From contig JBBQFJ010000024.1 of assembly GCA_038321755.1 (NCBI GenBank), forward strand, positions 1-30,100: a DNA stretch of 30,100 nucleotides. The letters are read 5' to 3'. The notes under the pieces were generated by a model. The model searched no databases. It saw only the letters and a list, made by a program, of their open reading frames with translations, and was not told the origin of the DNA. Positions 15,905-23,286 of this stretch are shown piece by piece (the stretch's first letter is position 1; each line of letters opens with the position of its first letter). The position numbers and the translations under genes are program-made. The stretch is from JALHSW01 sp038321755 (lineage in GTDB: Bacteria; Actinomycetota; Acidimicrobiia; IMCC26256; PALSA-555).

Positions 15905-16873
15905 CTAGGAACCGTTGAGACGCTCCACGACCGGAGCGAAATCCTCGAGGGCATCGGCACCGACCGTCACGTAGCTCACGCCCGTGCGATCACGCCGCTC
16001 GACGATGGCGTCCGCGATTTCCGAGACGCTGCCGATGAGGGCATGCCCGTGCTCGGCGAGCTCGCCTGGAGCGAGCCCGAACATGGGCGCCATCGACGTG
16101 AGCACATCGTCGCGGGTGTCGGTGACGATCGTGAAGTACGCCGCGATCTCGAGCTCGAGGTCGTCGAACCGATCACCGGCACCCTCGCGCACCCATGCGA
16201 TCTTCTCGTCGCACCGAGCCGCCGTCCCCGAGGCGAAACCCTCGGGCCCGATCCGGCCGGAGGAGTTGTCGAAGTTGAGACTGACGATGTCGGCGCGCGC
16301 CCCTGCGAGGCGCAGCACCCGGGGCGACCCGCCCCCGATCATGATCTTCGCGGGACCGGGAGGCTCCGGTACGGCGGTGAATCCCCGGGCGTGGACCTGC
16401 GTGCCCGTCACGTCGACCGGACCGCCGGCGTAGCAGGCCCGCACGAGGTCGACCGTCTCGGCGAGGCGTTCGATGCGGATGCCGGCCCGGTCGAACGGCA
16501 CGCCCATCGCGTCGTACTCGGCCTCGAGCCAACCGGCGCCGAGGCCGATCTCGAGTCGGCCACCCGAGAACCAGTCGATCGTGGCCAGCTCCTTGGCGAG
16601 CACCACGGGTTGGTGGTAGTCGACGCACAGGACGCGACACCCGATCCGGATCTCACTGGTGGCCTCCGCCGCCACGGTCATCGCCGGGATCGCCGCCACC
16701 ACTTGCACGGGATGATTGGTCGGGTCGAGCGCCGGTCCGGGTCCGATGTAGTGATCCGCAAGGTGCAGGGCCGAGTACCCGAGCTCCTCCGCCCGGCGCG
16801 CGAAGGTGCGCCACTCGTCGGGTGACGAGGGTGCGAACGCCTGTACCCCGAAGCGGAGGGGCCGCGCCGTCAC
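15905..16873 (-). CDS. LLM-class (luciferase-like) oxidoreductase, probably F420-dependent
   Basis: This 322-residue TIM-barrel protein belongs to the luciferase-like monooxygenase superfamily. Family features are LRFGVQAFAP at the N-terminus, ELGYSALHLADHY, the SEIRIGCRVLCVDYHQPVVLAKELATIDWFSGGRLEIGLGAGWLEAEYDAMG block and PAKIMIGGGSPRVLRLAGARADIVSLN. Actinobacterial members of this shape are usually coenzyme F420-dependent reductases or dehydrogenases rather than flavin monooxygenases; that is family knowledge, not shown here. GTG 16873 overlaps the stop of the SnoaL-like gene by 4 bp, so it is the last gene of the three-gene operon led by the cleavage dioxygenase. A hydride transfer on the cleavage product is a plausible role (inference). 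Confidence 0.92.
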   Translation of the reverse strand: MTARPLRFGVQAFAPSSPDEWRTFARRAEELGYSALHLADHYIGPGPALDPTNHPVQVVAAIPAMTVAAEATSEIRIGCRVLCVDYHQPVVLAKELATIDWFSGGRLEIGLGAGWLEAEYDAMGVPFDRAGIRIERLAETVDLVRACYAGGPVDVTGTQVHARGFTAVPEPPGPAKIMIGGGSPRVLRLAGARADIVSLNFDNSSGRIGPEGFASGTAARCDEKIAWVREGAGDRFDDLELEIAAYFTIVTDTRDDVLTSMAPMFGLAPGELAEHGHALIGSVSEIADAIVERRDRTGVSYVTVGADALEDFAPVVERLNGS

Positions 16874-17310
16874 GCCACGTCGCGTGCGGGTGGGACGGCG
16901 AAGTGACCGCTCAGATCGGTGGGCCCGAGATAGAGGAGCGTCATCAGGCGGCTCGCGAAGCGCCAGCCGTCAGCCTCGAGGCGGTACACGTCGTCGTAGT
17001 ACGCCAAGAGCACGCCCGCGGTGCTCCCGCTGGGGACGACGTGCTCCTGGAAGTACCACCGCCCGGTGCCCGAGCCGGCATCGGTGTCGAGCGCGGCCGT
17101 GCCGTTCAACACCGTGTGCACGACGGCCCGCATCCCGTTCATGGCGGCGACCCAGTCCCGAACCACTGCATCTCGGCCCTCGCTCGGCCCCCCACCGATG
17201 TCCCAGGTCGCGTCCTCGGTCCAGTTCGCGCCCCACTGCTCGGTGTCGCGCCGACAGACCGCGTCGGCGTACGAGTGCACCAGGGCACGGATGTCCTCGA
17301 TATCGCTCAT
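16870..17310 (-). CDS. SnoaL/NTF2-like protein (first copy)
   Basis: This 146-residue protein has the cone-shaped NTF2-like fold of the SnoaL_4 type: an N-terminal helix IRALVHSYADAVCRRDTEQWGANWTEDATWDIGG, then the strand series ending in GVLLAYYDDVYRLEADGWRFASRLMTLLYLG. Members include polyketide cyclases, ketosteroid-isomerase-like enzymes, dehydratases and the small subunits of ring-hydroxylating oxygenases, so several roles are possible, including isomerase or structural partner. It starts at ATG 17310, 21 bp after the dioxygenase stop, and overlaps the LLM gene by 4 bp. Confidence 0.88.
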   Translation of the reverse strand: MSDIEDIRALVHSYADAVCRRDTEQWGANWTEDATWDIGGGPSEGRDAVVRDWVAAMNGMRAVVHTVLNGTAALDTDAGSGTGRWYFQEHVVPSGSTAGVLLAYYDDVYRLEADGWRFASRLMTLLYLGPTDLSGHFAVPPARDVA

Positions 17311-17331
17311 CGCGCGCTCGGGACTCAGAGC

Positions 17332-18717
17332 TCAGGACTTCGCGTCGGGGATCCAGCTCCCGTGGAAGCCGGTCGGGATGCGCCGCGGGAGGTGCACCTC
17401 GGCGACCGGCTCCCCCGCGATGTTCGACGCGTCGAGGATGGCCAGATAGCTCGTGTCGGTCCCGGCATCGTGGACGTAGTCCATGATCCAACCGTCATCG
17501 GGCTGGGTGCCGTCGGCCGCCGCGACGAACGTGGGCTCACCCGCGCTGTGACCCTCCGGGAACCGGTGCGTTGCCGTCGAATCATTGCTCAGGTCGTACT
17601 TGAGGACCTCGCCGAACGGGCTGTCCAAGCCGAACGAGAGCATGTAGCCGTAGCGCGCATCGACGCCGACATCCCGATCGGCCAGACGCGGGAAGTCGGC
17701 CGGACGGTCATCGAGCTGGCGCTCGCTGACCTTGCCCGTGGTGAGATCGAACCGCCACTCGTGCAGCCGAGGGCCGGATGCGGGGTCGGGCGCATCGGAC
17801 ATCTCCATCGCACTGGAGTCGCGCCAGAGCTCAGGAAGCCGACAGCCCCGCACCACGACGGTGTCGCCGTCGTCGTGCGCGTTCAGCGTGTGGAACACGT
17901 AGCAGGGCTCGACGTCGAACCACTGGACGTCGGCATCGTTGCCCTCGCGCGGCATCACGCCGAAGCGCGACGGGTAGTCGTCGTCCCAGTGGATCGGCAT
18001 GCCGCCGGCCGCGGCGACCTCGAGATCGAACACCGCCGGAAGGTCCATGAAGATGGTGTGATTCCGGCTGACCGCGAAGTCGTGGATCATCGTCGCGCCG
18101 TTCACCGTGATGTCGGTGGTCTGCACGAGGCGGCCGTTCGCGTCGGCCCGGTGGTAGGTGAGGTAGGGAGGTTCGATCGTCGCGTAGCCGAAGAACAGCA
18201 GCTCACCGGTGTCCGGGCAGACCTTCGGGTGCGCAGTCATCGCGGCGCCGAGCTTGCCGTCGAAGTCCCACGGGCCGACCGTGTCGAGCTCGGCGGTCAT
18301 CTCGTACGGCAGTGCGCCTTCTTCCAGCGCCAGGATGCGCCCGCCATGACCGATCACGTGCGTGTTGGCCACCGACGCGGTCCAGTCGACCTGGAACGTC
18401 TCGGGATCGAGCATCATCTCGATGCGCGTCTTCTCCGGGTGCGCGTAGCAGGGGGTGCGCACGTAGCGGTTCCGGTACCAGGTGGCAGCGCCGTCGGCCA
18501 GCTCGATGCCGTGGAGCATGCCGTCGCCCAGGAACCAGTGGTCCGAATGACCGGTCTGGGGGTTCGCGCCGTTCCGGAAGTAGCGCCCACGCAGCTCGGG
18601 CGGGATCGCACCCTTCACCTCGAGGTCGGTGATGGTCACCTCGTCGAAGACGGGCGCGTTGTTCCCGGAGAGGTGCCAGGGCACCCGCTCGGTCTTGGGG
18701 CTCTGGGTCGTGGTCAT
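17332..18717 (-). CDS. carotenoid-cleavage-type (RPE65/lignostilbene) non-heme iron dioxygenase
   Basis: This 461-residue enzyme should cleave a C=C double bond with oxygen to give two carbonyl products. The seven-bladed-propeller iron site is complete: His163 (TAHPK), His212 (MIHDFAVSRNH), His276 (VFHTLNA) and His452 (GFHGSWIP). The N-terminal ELRGRYFRNGANPQTG and HWFLGDGMLHGIEL are diagnostic. The ATG at 18717 has GGAGGAG about 6 nt upstream, which rules out the longer frame that would run through operator E. Family substrates include carotenoids, apocarotenoids, stilbenes and isoeugenol-like phenylpropenes. With Rieske oxygenases and a CoA ligase in the same regulon, a stilbene- or phenylpropene-like compound is my preferred guess, but a terpenoid is equally allowed by the sequence. 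Confidence 0.95.
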   Translation of the reverse strand: MTTTQSPKTERVPWHLSGNNAPVFDEVTITDLEVKGAIPPELRGRYFRNGANPQTGHSDHWFLGDGMLHGIELADGAATWYRNRYVRTPCYAHPEKTRIEMMLDPETFQVDWTASVANTHVIGHGGRILALEEGALPYEMTAELDTVGPWDFDGKLGAAMTAHPKVCPDTGELLFFGYATIEPPYLTYHRADANGRLVQTTDITVNGATMIHDFAVSRNHTIFMDLPAVFDLEVAAAGGMPIHWDDDYPSRFGVMPREGNDADVQWFDVEPCYVFHTLNAHDDGDTVVVRGCRLPELWRDSSAMEMSDAPDPASGPRLHEWRFDLTTGKVSERQLDDRPADFPRLADRDVGVDARYGYMLSFGLDSPFGEVLKYDLSNDSTATHRFPEGHSAGEPTFVAAADGTQPDDGWIMDYVHDAGTDTSYLAILDASNIAGEPVAEVHLPRRIPTGFHGSWIPDAKS

Positions 18718-18775
18718 CGTTGCTCCTCCGGGCGCTTCGGCCGTTCCGGATTCCCGACTGGCGTGGTGACCTGAC

Positions 18776-18797
18776 AAACTAACCGAGTGGTTACTTT
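18776..18797. promoter_or_regulatory. Operator E: TetR-type palindrome between cleavage dioxygenase and tetR
   Basis: The left arm AAACTAACC is perfect, the spacer is GAGT and the right arm is GGTTACTTT (17 of 18 arm positions match). It ends 11 bp before the tetR ATG at 18809 and lies 58 bp before the dioxygenase start at 18717. Its placement directly in front of the regulator gene is the standard pattern for autoregulation and ties the other four copies to this TetR. Confidence 0.82.
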
Positions 18798-18808
18798 GGT
18801 GAAAGCCC

Positions 18809-19498
18809 ATGGCTGAGCGACGCCCTGCGCTGCCCTCCGACCTCGGCGCGAGCGGGCGGCGGAGGCTCGGGCGCCCACCGGCGTCGGACGGCGCCGAGAC
18901 AAGGGCCCGGATCGCGGCGGCCGCACGCGTGTGCTTCGCCGAGCAGGGCTACGGCGCCACCACGAACCGCGCCATCGCCGAGGCAGCCGGGATCACGACG
19001 GGGGCGATCTACCACTACTTCGGCTCGAAGCAGGAGCTGTACGAGGCCGTGTTCAGCGAGGTGGAGGAGCTCGTCAGCGCCCGGCTCTCCGCCGCGCGCG
19101 ATGCTGCGCCGCCGCGGTTTGCAGATCAGCTGCGCGCCTTGCTCGAGGAGTCAGTCCTGCTGAATCGCGAGGACTCGTCGCTGGCTCGGTTCATCGTGAC
19201 GGTGCCGACCGACGTGCGCCGGCACCCCGCTCTCGCCGCACTGCTCGGCCAGCTCACGGCACATCACGAGGACCTGCTCGGACCGGTTGTCGACGGGGCT
19301 CGGCAGCGAGGCGAGCTCCCGGACGACGTCGGCCGCGGCGCCGTCCTCGGTGTGCTGGCGGTCGTCCTCACCGGGCTCGTCGAGATCTCGGCGAACCTCG
19401 CCAACCCCGAGCAGCACGCCCGCAACGCAGAAGCAGTGATCCGGTTGTTCGAGGGCCGGTTGCTGCGCGAGGTCGGTGCCGTGTCGGCCGCGGGCTGA
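18809..19498 (+). CDS. TetR-family transcriptional regulator, likely controller of the catabolic regulon
   Basis: This 229-residue protein has a basic N-terminal tail (GRRRLGRPP) and a TetR_N DNA-binding domain at about 29-80 (ARIAAAARVCFAEQGYGATTNRAIAEAAGITTGAIYHYFGSKQELYEAVF), with the helix-turn-helix near 52-71. The C-terminal helical part should bind the inducer and dimerise; it does not let me name the ligand. ATG 18809 follows a weak GGTGA. Operator E sits just upstream, and the next gene (SDR) is 52 bp downstream on the same strand. Most TetR proteins near CoA ligases and acyl-CoA dehydrogenases are repressors released by a pathway intermediate, often a CoA thioester; this is family knowledge applied here. 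Confidence 0.93.
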   Translation: MAERRPALPSDLGASGRRRLGRPPASDGAETRARIAAAARVCFAEQGYGATTNRAIAEAAGITTGAIYHYFGSKQELYEAVFSEVEELVSARLSAARDAAPPRFADQLRALLEESVLLNREDSSLARFIVTVPTDVRRHPALAALLGQLTAHHEDLLGPVVDGARQRGELPDDVGRGAVLGVLAVVLTGLVEISANLANPEQHARNAEAVIRLFEGRLLREVGAVSAAG

Positions 19499-19550
19499 AG
19501 GCCGTCCGGACATCTGATCCAACCATCGAGCAACGAGGAGCGACGCAGCG

Positions 19551-20321
19551 ATGTCCGAGCAGCAACGCACGGCAGTGGTGACCGGAGCCGGTCGTGGGAT
19601 CGGCGAGGCCGTCGCACGTCGCCTCGCGGCCGACGGCCTGCGCGTCGTCGCGACCGACATCGATGAAGCCGCCGCGCTGGCCACCGCCGAGTCGGTCGGC
19701 GGAACGGGGATGCGCCTCGACGTGAGCGACCCGGAATCCGTCCGCGCATTCGCCGATTCCCTCGACCGTTGCGACGTGCTGGTGAACAACGCGGGCGTGT
19801 GGCGGTTCACGCCACTGCTGAAGACCAGCCCCGACGACTTCCGCCACGTGATGGACACGAACGTGCTGGGGACCCTGCTGTGCACGCAGGCGGTGGCCCC
19901 GCTCATGGCGAGCGCCGGAGGAGGGTCGATCATCAACCTCACCTCGCTGACCGCGCGCGCCATCACTCCCGGGGTCGGGATGTACTCCTCTTCGAAGGCT
20001 GCGGTGATCGCGCTCACGATCCAGACCGCGTTGGAGCTCGCGCACGATGGCATCCGCGCCAACGCCGTCGGACCGGGGTTCATCCCGACTCCGGGCACGC
20101 TGGACACGTACGGGGCGGACGAAGCGACCCAGCGCGAGGGTGGCAAGATCGTGCCTCTCGGACGCTTCGGACGACCCGAGGAGATCGCCGATGCTGTCGC
20201 GTGGTTCGCCTCCGACGAGTCGCGCTACGTGACCGGCCAGGTCCTGTTCGTCGACGGCGGGGCGACCGAGGCGACGGTTCCCTTCCTCTTCCAGGCCCAG
20301 CGCGCGGTTTCGAAGCGCTGA
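19551..20321 (+). CDS. short-chain dehydrogenase/reductase (second copy)
   Basis: This 256-residue classical SDR shows TGAGRGIG near residues 11-18, the NNAG motif in VLVNNAGVWRF, the catalytic serine region INLTSLTARA and the YSSSK pair, and ends VTGQVLFVDGGATEATV. The aspartate after the second strand (VVATDIDEA) favours NAD over NADP. The ATG at 19551 has GAGGAG upstream. It lies downstream of tetR and ends 5 bp from the convergent thiolase-like gene. It is unlike the first SDR in its intact NNAG motif, so the two probably act on different alcohols of the pathway. Substrate unknown. Confidence 0.94.
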   Translation: MSEQQRTAVVTGAGRGIGEAVARRLAADGLRVVATDIDEAAALATAESVGGTGMRLDVSDPESVRAFADSLDRCDVLVNNAGVWRFTPLLKTSPDDFRHVMDTNVLGTLLCTQAVAPLMASAGGGSIINLTSLTARAITPGVGMYSSSKAAVIALTIQTALELAHDGIRANAVGPGFIPTPGTLDTYGADEATQREGGKIVPLGRFGRPEEIADAVAWFASDESRYVTGQVLFVDGGATEATVPFLFQAQRAVSKR

Positions 20322-20326
20322 CCGCG

Positions 20327-21469
20327 TCAGCGACTGAGGATCGTCACCGCGCTGATCCCCGGCGCGCCGTACACGTGGGTGTATGCCACCTGCGGATCGC
20401 CCGGGACCTGTCGGGTGCCGGCGTCGCCTCGTAGCTGCAGCACGTTCTCGTAGACCTGGCGGAGGCCCGACGCACCGACCGGCTCACCGTTGGCGAGGCA
20501 GCCCCCGTCGGTGTTCACCGGGAGACGGCCCATGATCTCGGTCTCCCCGTCGGCGATCATCCGCTCCTGGTCGCCGTGCTCGCAGAAGCCGTTCTCGGCC
20601 ATGTGCATGATCTCCGCGCCCGACTCGGTGTCCTGGATCTGGGCGAGGTCGACATCCGCGGGTCCGATCCCCGCCATCTCGAACGCGGCCTGGGAAGCAT
20701 CGGCCGTCGGGCCCGCGTTGTGCTCGAGTGCCAGCCACGGGCTGAGGACTTCGAAGCTGCCGAAGCGCCGCGACCGCACGACGGTCGAACGGAGGTAGAC
20801 GGGATGCTCGGTGTACTTGTGCGCCTGATCGGCGCGGCACAGCACGAGCGCGACTCCCCCTTCGCCCGGGGAGCAGAACATGTACTTGGTGAGCGGGTAC
20901 GACAGCATCGGCGACGAGAGGATCTCCTCTTCGGACACGGGCTTTCGTCGCCACGCCATCGGGTTCTCGGCCCCGTTGCGAAAGGCTTTCGCTGCCACCT
21001 TGGCGAGCGTGTTCGAGCTGATCCCGAACTCCTGCGCGTACCGGTTGATCTTCATCCCGAAGAACTGCGTCGTGAGCGCGAGCCCGGAAGCCCCGTACCA
21101 GTCGCGCCCTGCGCTGCCGGTCCGGACGCGGAACGCCCCCCGCTCGTGCTTGTCGAACCCGACCGCGATGCCCAGATCGAACGCCCCGGACTGAATCGTG
21201 TTGCGGGCCGTGAAGAGCGCGCTGCCCCCGGTCGCGCAACCGTTCATGACGTTGATGAACTGCACGCCGGTCAGACCGAGGTGACTCACCATCGAGTCGG
21301 CCGATCCGGCGGCCATGCTCCCGCCAAACGCGAACTGCACGTCCTCCCAGCCGATGCCGGCGTCGGCGAGGGCTCGGCGAACCGCGACGACACCCTGCTT
21401 CAGACCCGAGACCCCGTCGGTCCGTCCGAACTCGTGCATGCCGATCCCGACGATGGCAACGTCCGTCAT
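20327..21469 (-). CDS. thiolase-like protein (SCP2/Ltp type), altered active site
   Basis: This 380-residue protein has the thiolase fold. The nucleophile region is intact (FINVMNGCATGGSAL, Cys78). However, the usual catalytic GHP motif reads GEP (VNTDGGCLANGEPVGASG, Glu329), and the second thiolase cysteine motif near the C-terminus is replaced by HVYGAPG. Such lipid-transfer-protein-type thiolases pair with DUF35 partners; in steroid side-chain degradation the Ltp2/DUF35 pair is a retro-aldolase rather than a thiolase. By analogy, this protein may cleave a beta-hydroxyacyl-CoA. ATG 21469 overlaps the stop of the DUF35 gene by 4 bp, strong evidence of a complex. No operator copy lies in its promoter region. 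Confidence 0.9.
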   Translation of the reverse strand: MTDVAIVGIGMHEFGRTDGVSGLKQGVVAVRRALADAGIGWEDVQFAFGGSMAAGSADSMVSHLGLTGVQFINVMNGCATGGSALFTARNTIQSGAFDLGIAVGFDKHERGAFRVRTGSAGRDWYGASGLALTTQFFGMKINRYAQEFGISSNTLAKVAAKAFRNGAENPMAWRRKPVSEEEILSSPMLSYPLTKYMFCSPGEGGVALVLCRADQAHKYTEHPVYLRSTVVRSRRFGSFEVLSPWLALEHNAGPTADASQAAFEMAGIGPADVDLAQIQDTESGAEIMHMAENGFCEHGDQERMIADGETEIMGRLPVNTDGGCLANGEPVGASGLRQVYENVLQLRGDAGTRQVPGDPQVAYTHVYGAPGISAVTILSR

Positions 21470-21909
21470 CCCGTTGCGCTCCCATCCTCGTCGGCAACCG
21501 GGCGGAAGGCGAAGGTCACGACTTCGTTCCCGTCCTCGTCCTCGCACAGCGGCACGATCGCCAGCTCCATCTCCATCCCGATCCGGAGCCGATCGGGATC
21601 GGCCTCGGTCAGCCGGGCCTCGACCTTCACCTGGCCCGGGAGCTCGACGTAGCCCACCCCGAACGGGACGAAGTGCTCGACGTCGCCCGCGAACGGCGGC
21701 GCCTTCGGCGGGAAGCCCTGGACCGTCCAGGTCCACAGCGTGCCCCGGCGCTCCAGCTCCACCGTCTCCGTGTCGGTCGAGGTACAGGCCGGGCAGCCGT
21801 CCTGGGGCGGGAAGACGTGCACGCCACAGTCCCCGCACCGGCTGCCGAGCAGGTGTGGCTCGTCAGCCGGCCAGGTGAAGATCCCCTCCAGTACCGGCAC
21901 CTGCGCCAT
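21466..21909 (-). CDS. DUF35 OB-fold/zinc-ribbon acyl-CoA-binding protein
   Basis: This 147-residue protein has a rubredoxin-like zinc ribbon (Cys25, Cys28, Cys39 and Cys42 in CGDCGVHVFPPQDGCPAC) followed by an OB-fold domain (LWTWTVQGFPPKAPPF, VPFGVGYVELPGQVKVEARL). DUF35 proteins bind acyl-CoA and act as partners of thiolase-like enzymes or hydratases. The gene is first in a two-gene operon and is coupled to the thiolase-like gene by an ATGA overlap, so a heteromeric complex is expected. ATG 21909 has only a weak Shine-Dalgarno. Confidence 0.92.
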   Translation of the reverse strand: MAQVPVLEGIFTWPADEPHLLGSRCGDCGVHVFPPQDGCPACTSTDTETVELERRGTLWTWTVQGFPPKAPPFAGDVEHFVPFGVGYVELPGQVKVEARLTEADPDRLRIGMEMELAIVPLCEDEDGNEVVTFAFRPVADEDGSATG

Positions 21910-21977
21910 GGCGGCACCCTACCCAATGGCCACGCACGGCAGGTGGGGCGAACGAGACCGCGCGAGGATGGCGAACC

Positions 21978-22403
21978 GTGAGCTCATCGACCGTCGAAGA
22001 CCAGCAGCAGATCGTGGCGGCGCTGCACCGCTTCGCCTCGATCCTCGACCATCGGGCGTGGGATCGAGTCGGCGAGGTCCTGGCGCCCGACGCGAGGGCG
22101 TACGGCGAGACGGGGATCGACGCCGTGATCGACAACAGCCTGCGCAAGCACCTCGGCGGCTGTGGCCCGTCGCAGCATCTGCTCGGGAACCACCAGATCG
22201 AGGTCGACGGTGACAACGCCTCGTCGATCACCTACGCGCGCGTCTACCACCAGGGACGTGGCGAGCGATCGAACCTCGCGTGGGAATGTCTGGGCGAGTA
22301 TCACGACTGCTGGACGCGCACCGCCGAAGGCTGGCGGATCAGCGCACGCGAGCTGATCGTCACCATTGCCGTGGGCGACATCAGCGTGCTGCAACCGGGC
22401 TGA
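21978..22403 (+). CDS. SnoaL/NTF2-like protein (second copy)
   Basis: This 141-residue protein has the SnoaL_4 pattern: VEDQQQIVAALHRFASILDHRAWDRVGEVLAPDARAYGETG at the N-terminus and EYHDCWTRTAEGWRISARELIVTIAVGDISVL at the C-terminus. Members are small isomerases, dehydratases, cyclases or oxygenase small subunits; the reaction cannot be named. It starts at GTG 21978, divergent from the DUF35/thiolase pair across 68 bp that contain no copy of the operator. It is only distantly similar to the copy at 16870. A degenerate minus-strand reading frame overlaps its 3' end. Confidence 0.87.
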   Translation: MSSSTVEDQQQIVAALHRFASILDHRAWDRVGEVLAPDARAYGETGIDAVIDNSLRKHLGGCGPSQHLLGNHQIEVDGDNASSITYARVYHQGRGERSNLAWECLGEYHDCWTRTAEGWRISARELIVTIAVGDISVLQPG

Positions 22404-22760
22404 GTCGCCGGACGCCTCCATGCCGACGCCAGGTGCATCGCGACTGTTTGCACGACGATCTTTCCGTCTCGGACCACGAAGGTGTTCGTCCCGAACGTGA
22501 TGCCCGCCGCCTCCCACGTCACGTAGGCCACGCCGCCCTCGACGTGCTCGGCCGTCTTCTCGATGCCAGGGAAGTCTCCCGCGGCCGCGAACACTGCCCG
22601 GATCGCGTCGACCCCCTCGAGCACGCCGCCGAGGTTCGAGATGAACACCGCGTTCTCGGCGTAGTCCGCCATGATCTCCGTCGAGATCGCCGGCGAGCAG
22701 CGCCGAGACGTGGTGATCGCTGGTTACTCGGGGCTTTCCATGCGTGACGAGTAGTCCCAC
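22301..22760 (-). pseudogene. SnoaL-like gene broken by a one-base frameshift
   Basis: Two reading frames together encode a SnoaL/NTF2-like protein. The N-terminal piece reads SDHHVSALLAGDLD; the rest, in the next frame, reads IMADYAENAVFISNLGGVLEGVDAIRAVFAAAG and ends with the family-typical TFGTNTFVVRDGKIVVQTVAMHLA. Removing one G near 22677 would join them as GDLDEIMADY. The 5' end would overlap the PPOX gene, and the C-terminal frame runs about 100 bp antisense into the plus-strand SnoaL gene without a family-like ending, so the normal stop seems lost too. It is therefore probably a decaying gene. A sequencing error could explain the shift alone. An internal ATG at 22672 could still make a truncated protein. 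Confidence 0.65.
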
Positions 22761-23191
22761 GACGACACGACGAGCGAACCGATGCGGATGGCGACCTCAT
22801 CCGTCACACGCGACCGCAGCCAGGATGCCAGCGGCGAGTCGCCAGTGGCGAGATAGCGGTTGATGAGACGCTCGAGCAGATCGGGGGCGGGTCCGGGATC
22901 GAGCAACGCGACGCCCCTCCCCCGCACTCCTCGGTACGGGGGATCGTCGCCGGCGATCTCGAAGGCACAGCGGGGGTCGTTCCGCAGACGCGTCGCTACG
23001 ACCGAATCCTGTTGGGTGCAGCACCACAGGGCCGAGTCGTCGAAGAGGAACCAGACGGACTGCACCAGCGGCCACGCCGACCCCTGGGTTGCGAGCCGCA
23101 TGGGGATGACGGTCGAACGAAGGAATCCCTGGATGTCAGGAAGGTCCCAGGGCCCCGAGCGAATCTCCACGGCCGCGCTTGATTGCCCCAT
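22724..23191 (-). CDS. pyridoxamine 5'-phosphate oxidase-fold (PPOX) protein
   Basis: This 155-residue protein has the split-barrel flavin-binding fold: RLATQGSAWPLVQSVWFLFDDSALWCCTQQDSVVATRLRNDPRCAFEIAGDDPPYRGVRGRGVALLD is the typical core in which FMN or F420 binds. Actinobacterial relatives are often F420- or FMN-binding proteins of unknown reaction, not true PNPOx of vitamin B6 synthesis. ATG 23191 is chosen as the first start of the family-like frame; the Shine-Dalgarno is weak. The gene stands alone between the SnoaL pseudogene and zwf, and I see no regulon operator near it. Confidence 0.87.
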   Translation of the reverse strand: MGQSSAAVEIRSGPWDLPDIQGFLRSTVIPMRLATQGSAWPLVQSVWFLFDDSALWCCTQQDSVVATRLRNDPRCAFEIAGDDPPYRGVRGRGVALLDPGPAPDLLERLINRYLATGDSPLASWLRSRVTDEVAIRIGSLVVSSWDYSSRMESPE

Positions 23192-23286
23192 GCGCTCATC
23201 TTCTCAGAGCCGGACCTCCGAGGCGACGAACGACGGGCGTCGTGCCGAGCCGTTCGGAACCGTGAGATTCAGGCCGTACCGGGACA

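Noticed and set aside
1..22403. Interpretation as a known cholesterol/steroid degradation cluster.
   Set aside because: The thiolase/DUF35 pair, acyl-CoA dehydrogenase and Rieske enzymes are reminiscent, but there is no ring-degradation core (kshB, hsaABCD, kstD), the operator does not look like a KstR motif to me, and the dehydrogenase complex and cleavage dioxygenase do not belong to that pathway.
22722..22728. A half-site GGTTACT resembling one arm of the regulon operator.
   Set aside because: There is no second arm at the right distance, and it lies at the overlapping ends of the PPOX gene and the SnoaL pseudogene, not before a gene of the island.
23230..23243. An inverted repeat ACGAC/GTCGT with a 4-base loop upstream of the PPOX gene and downstream of none.
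   Set aside because: The stem is only 5 bp, there is no T tract, and such repeats are expected by chance in GC-rich DNA; not called as a terminator.
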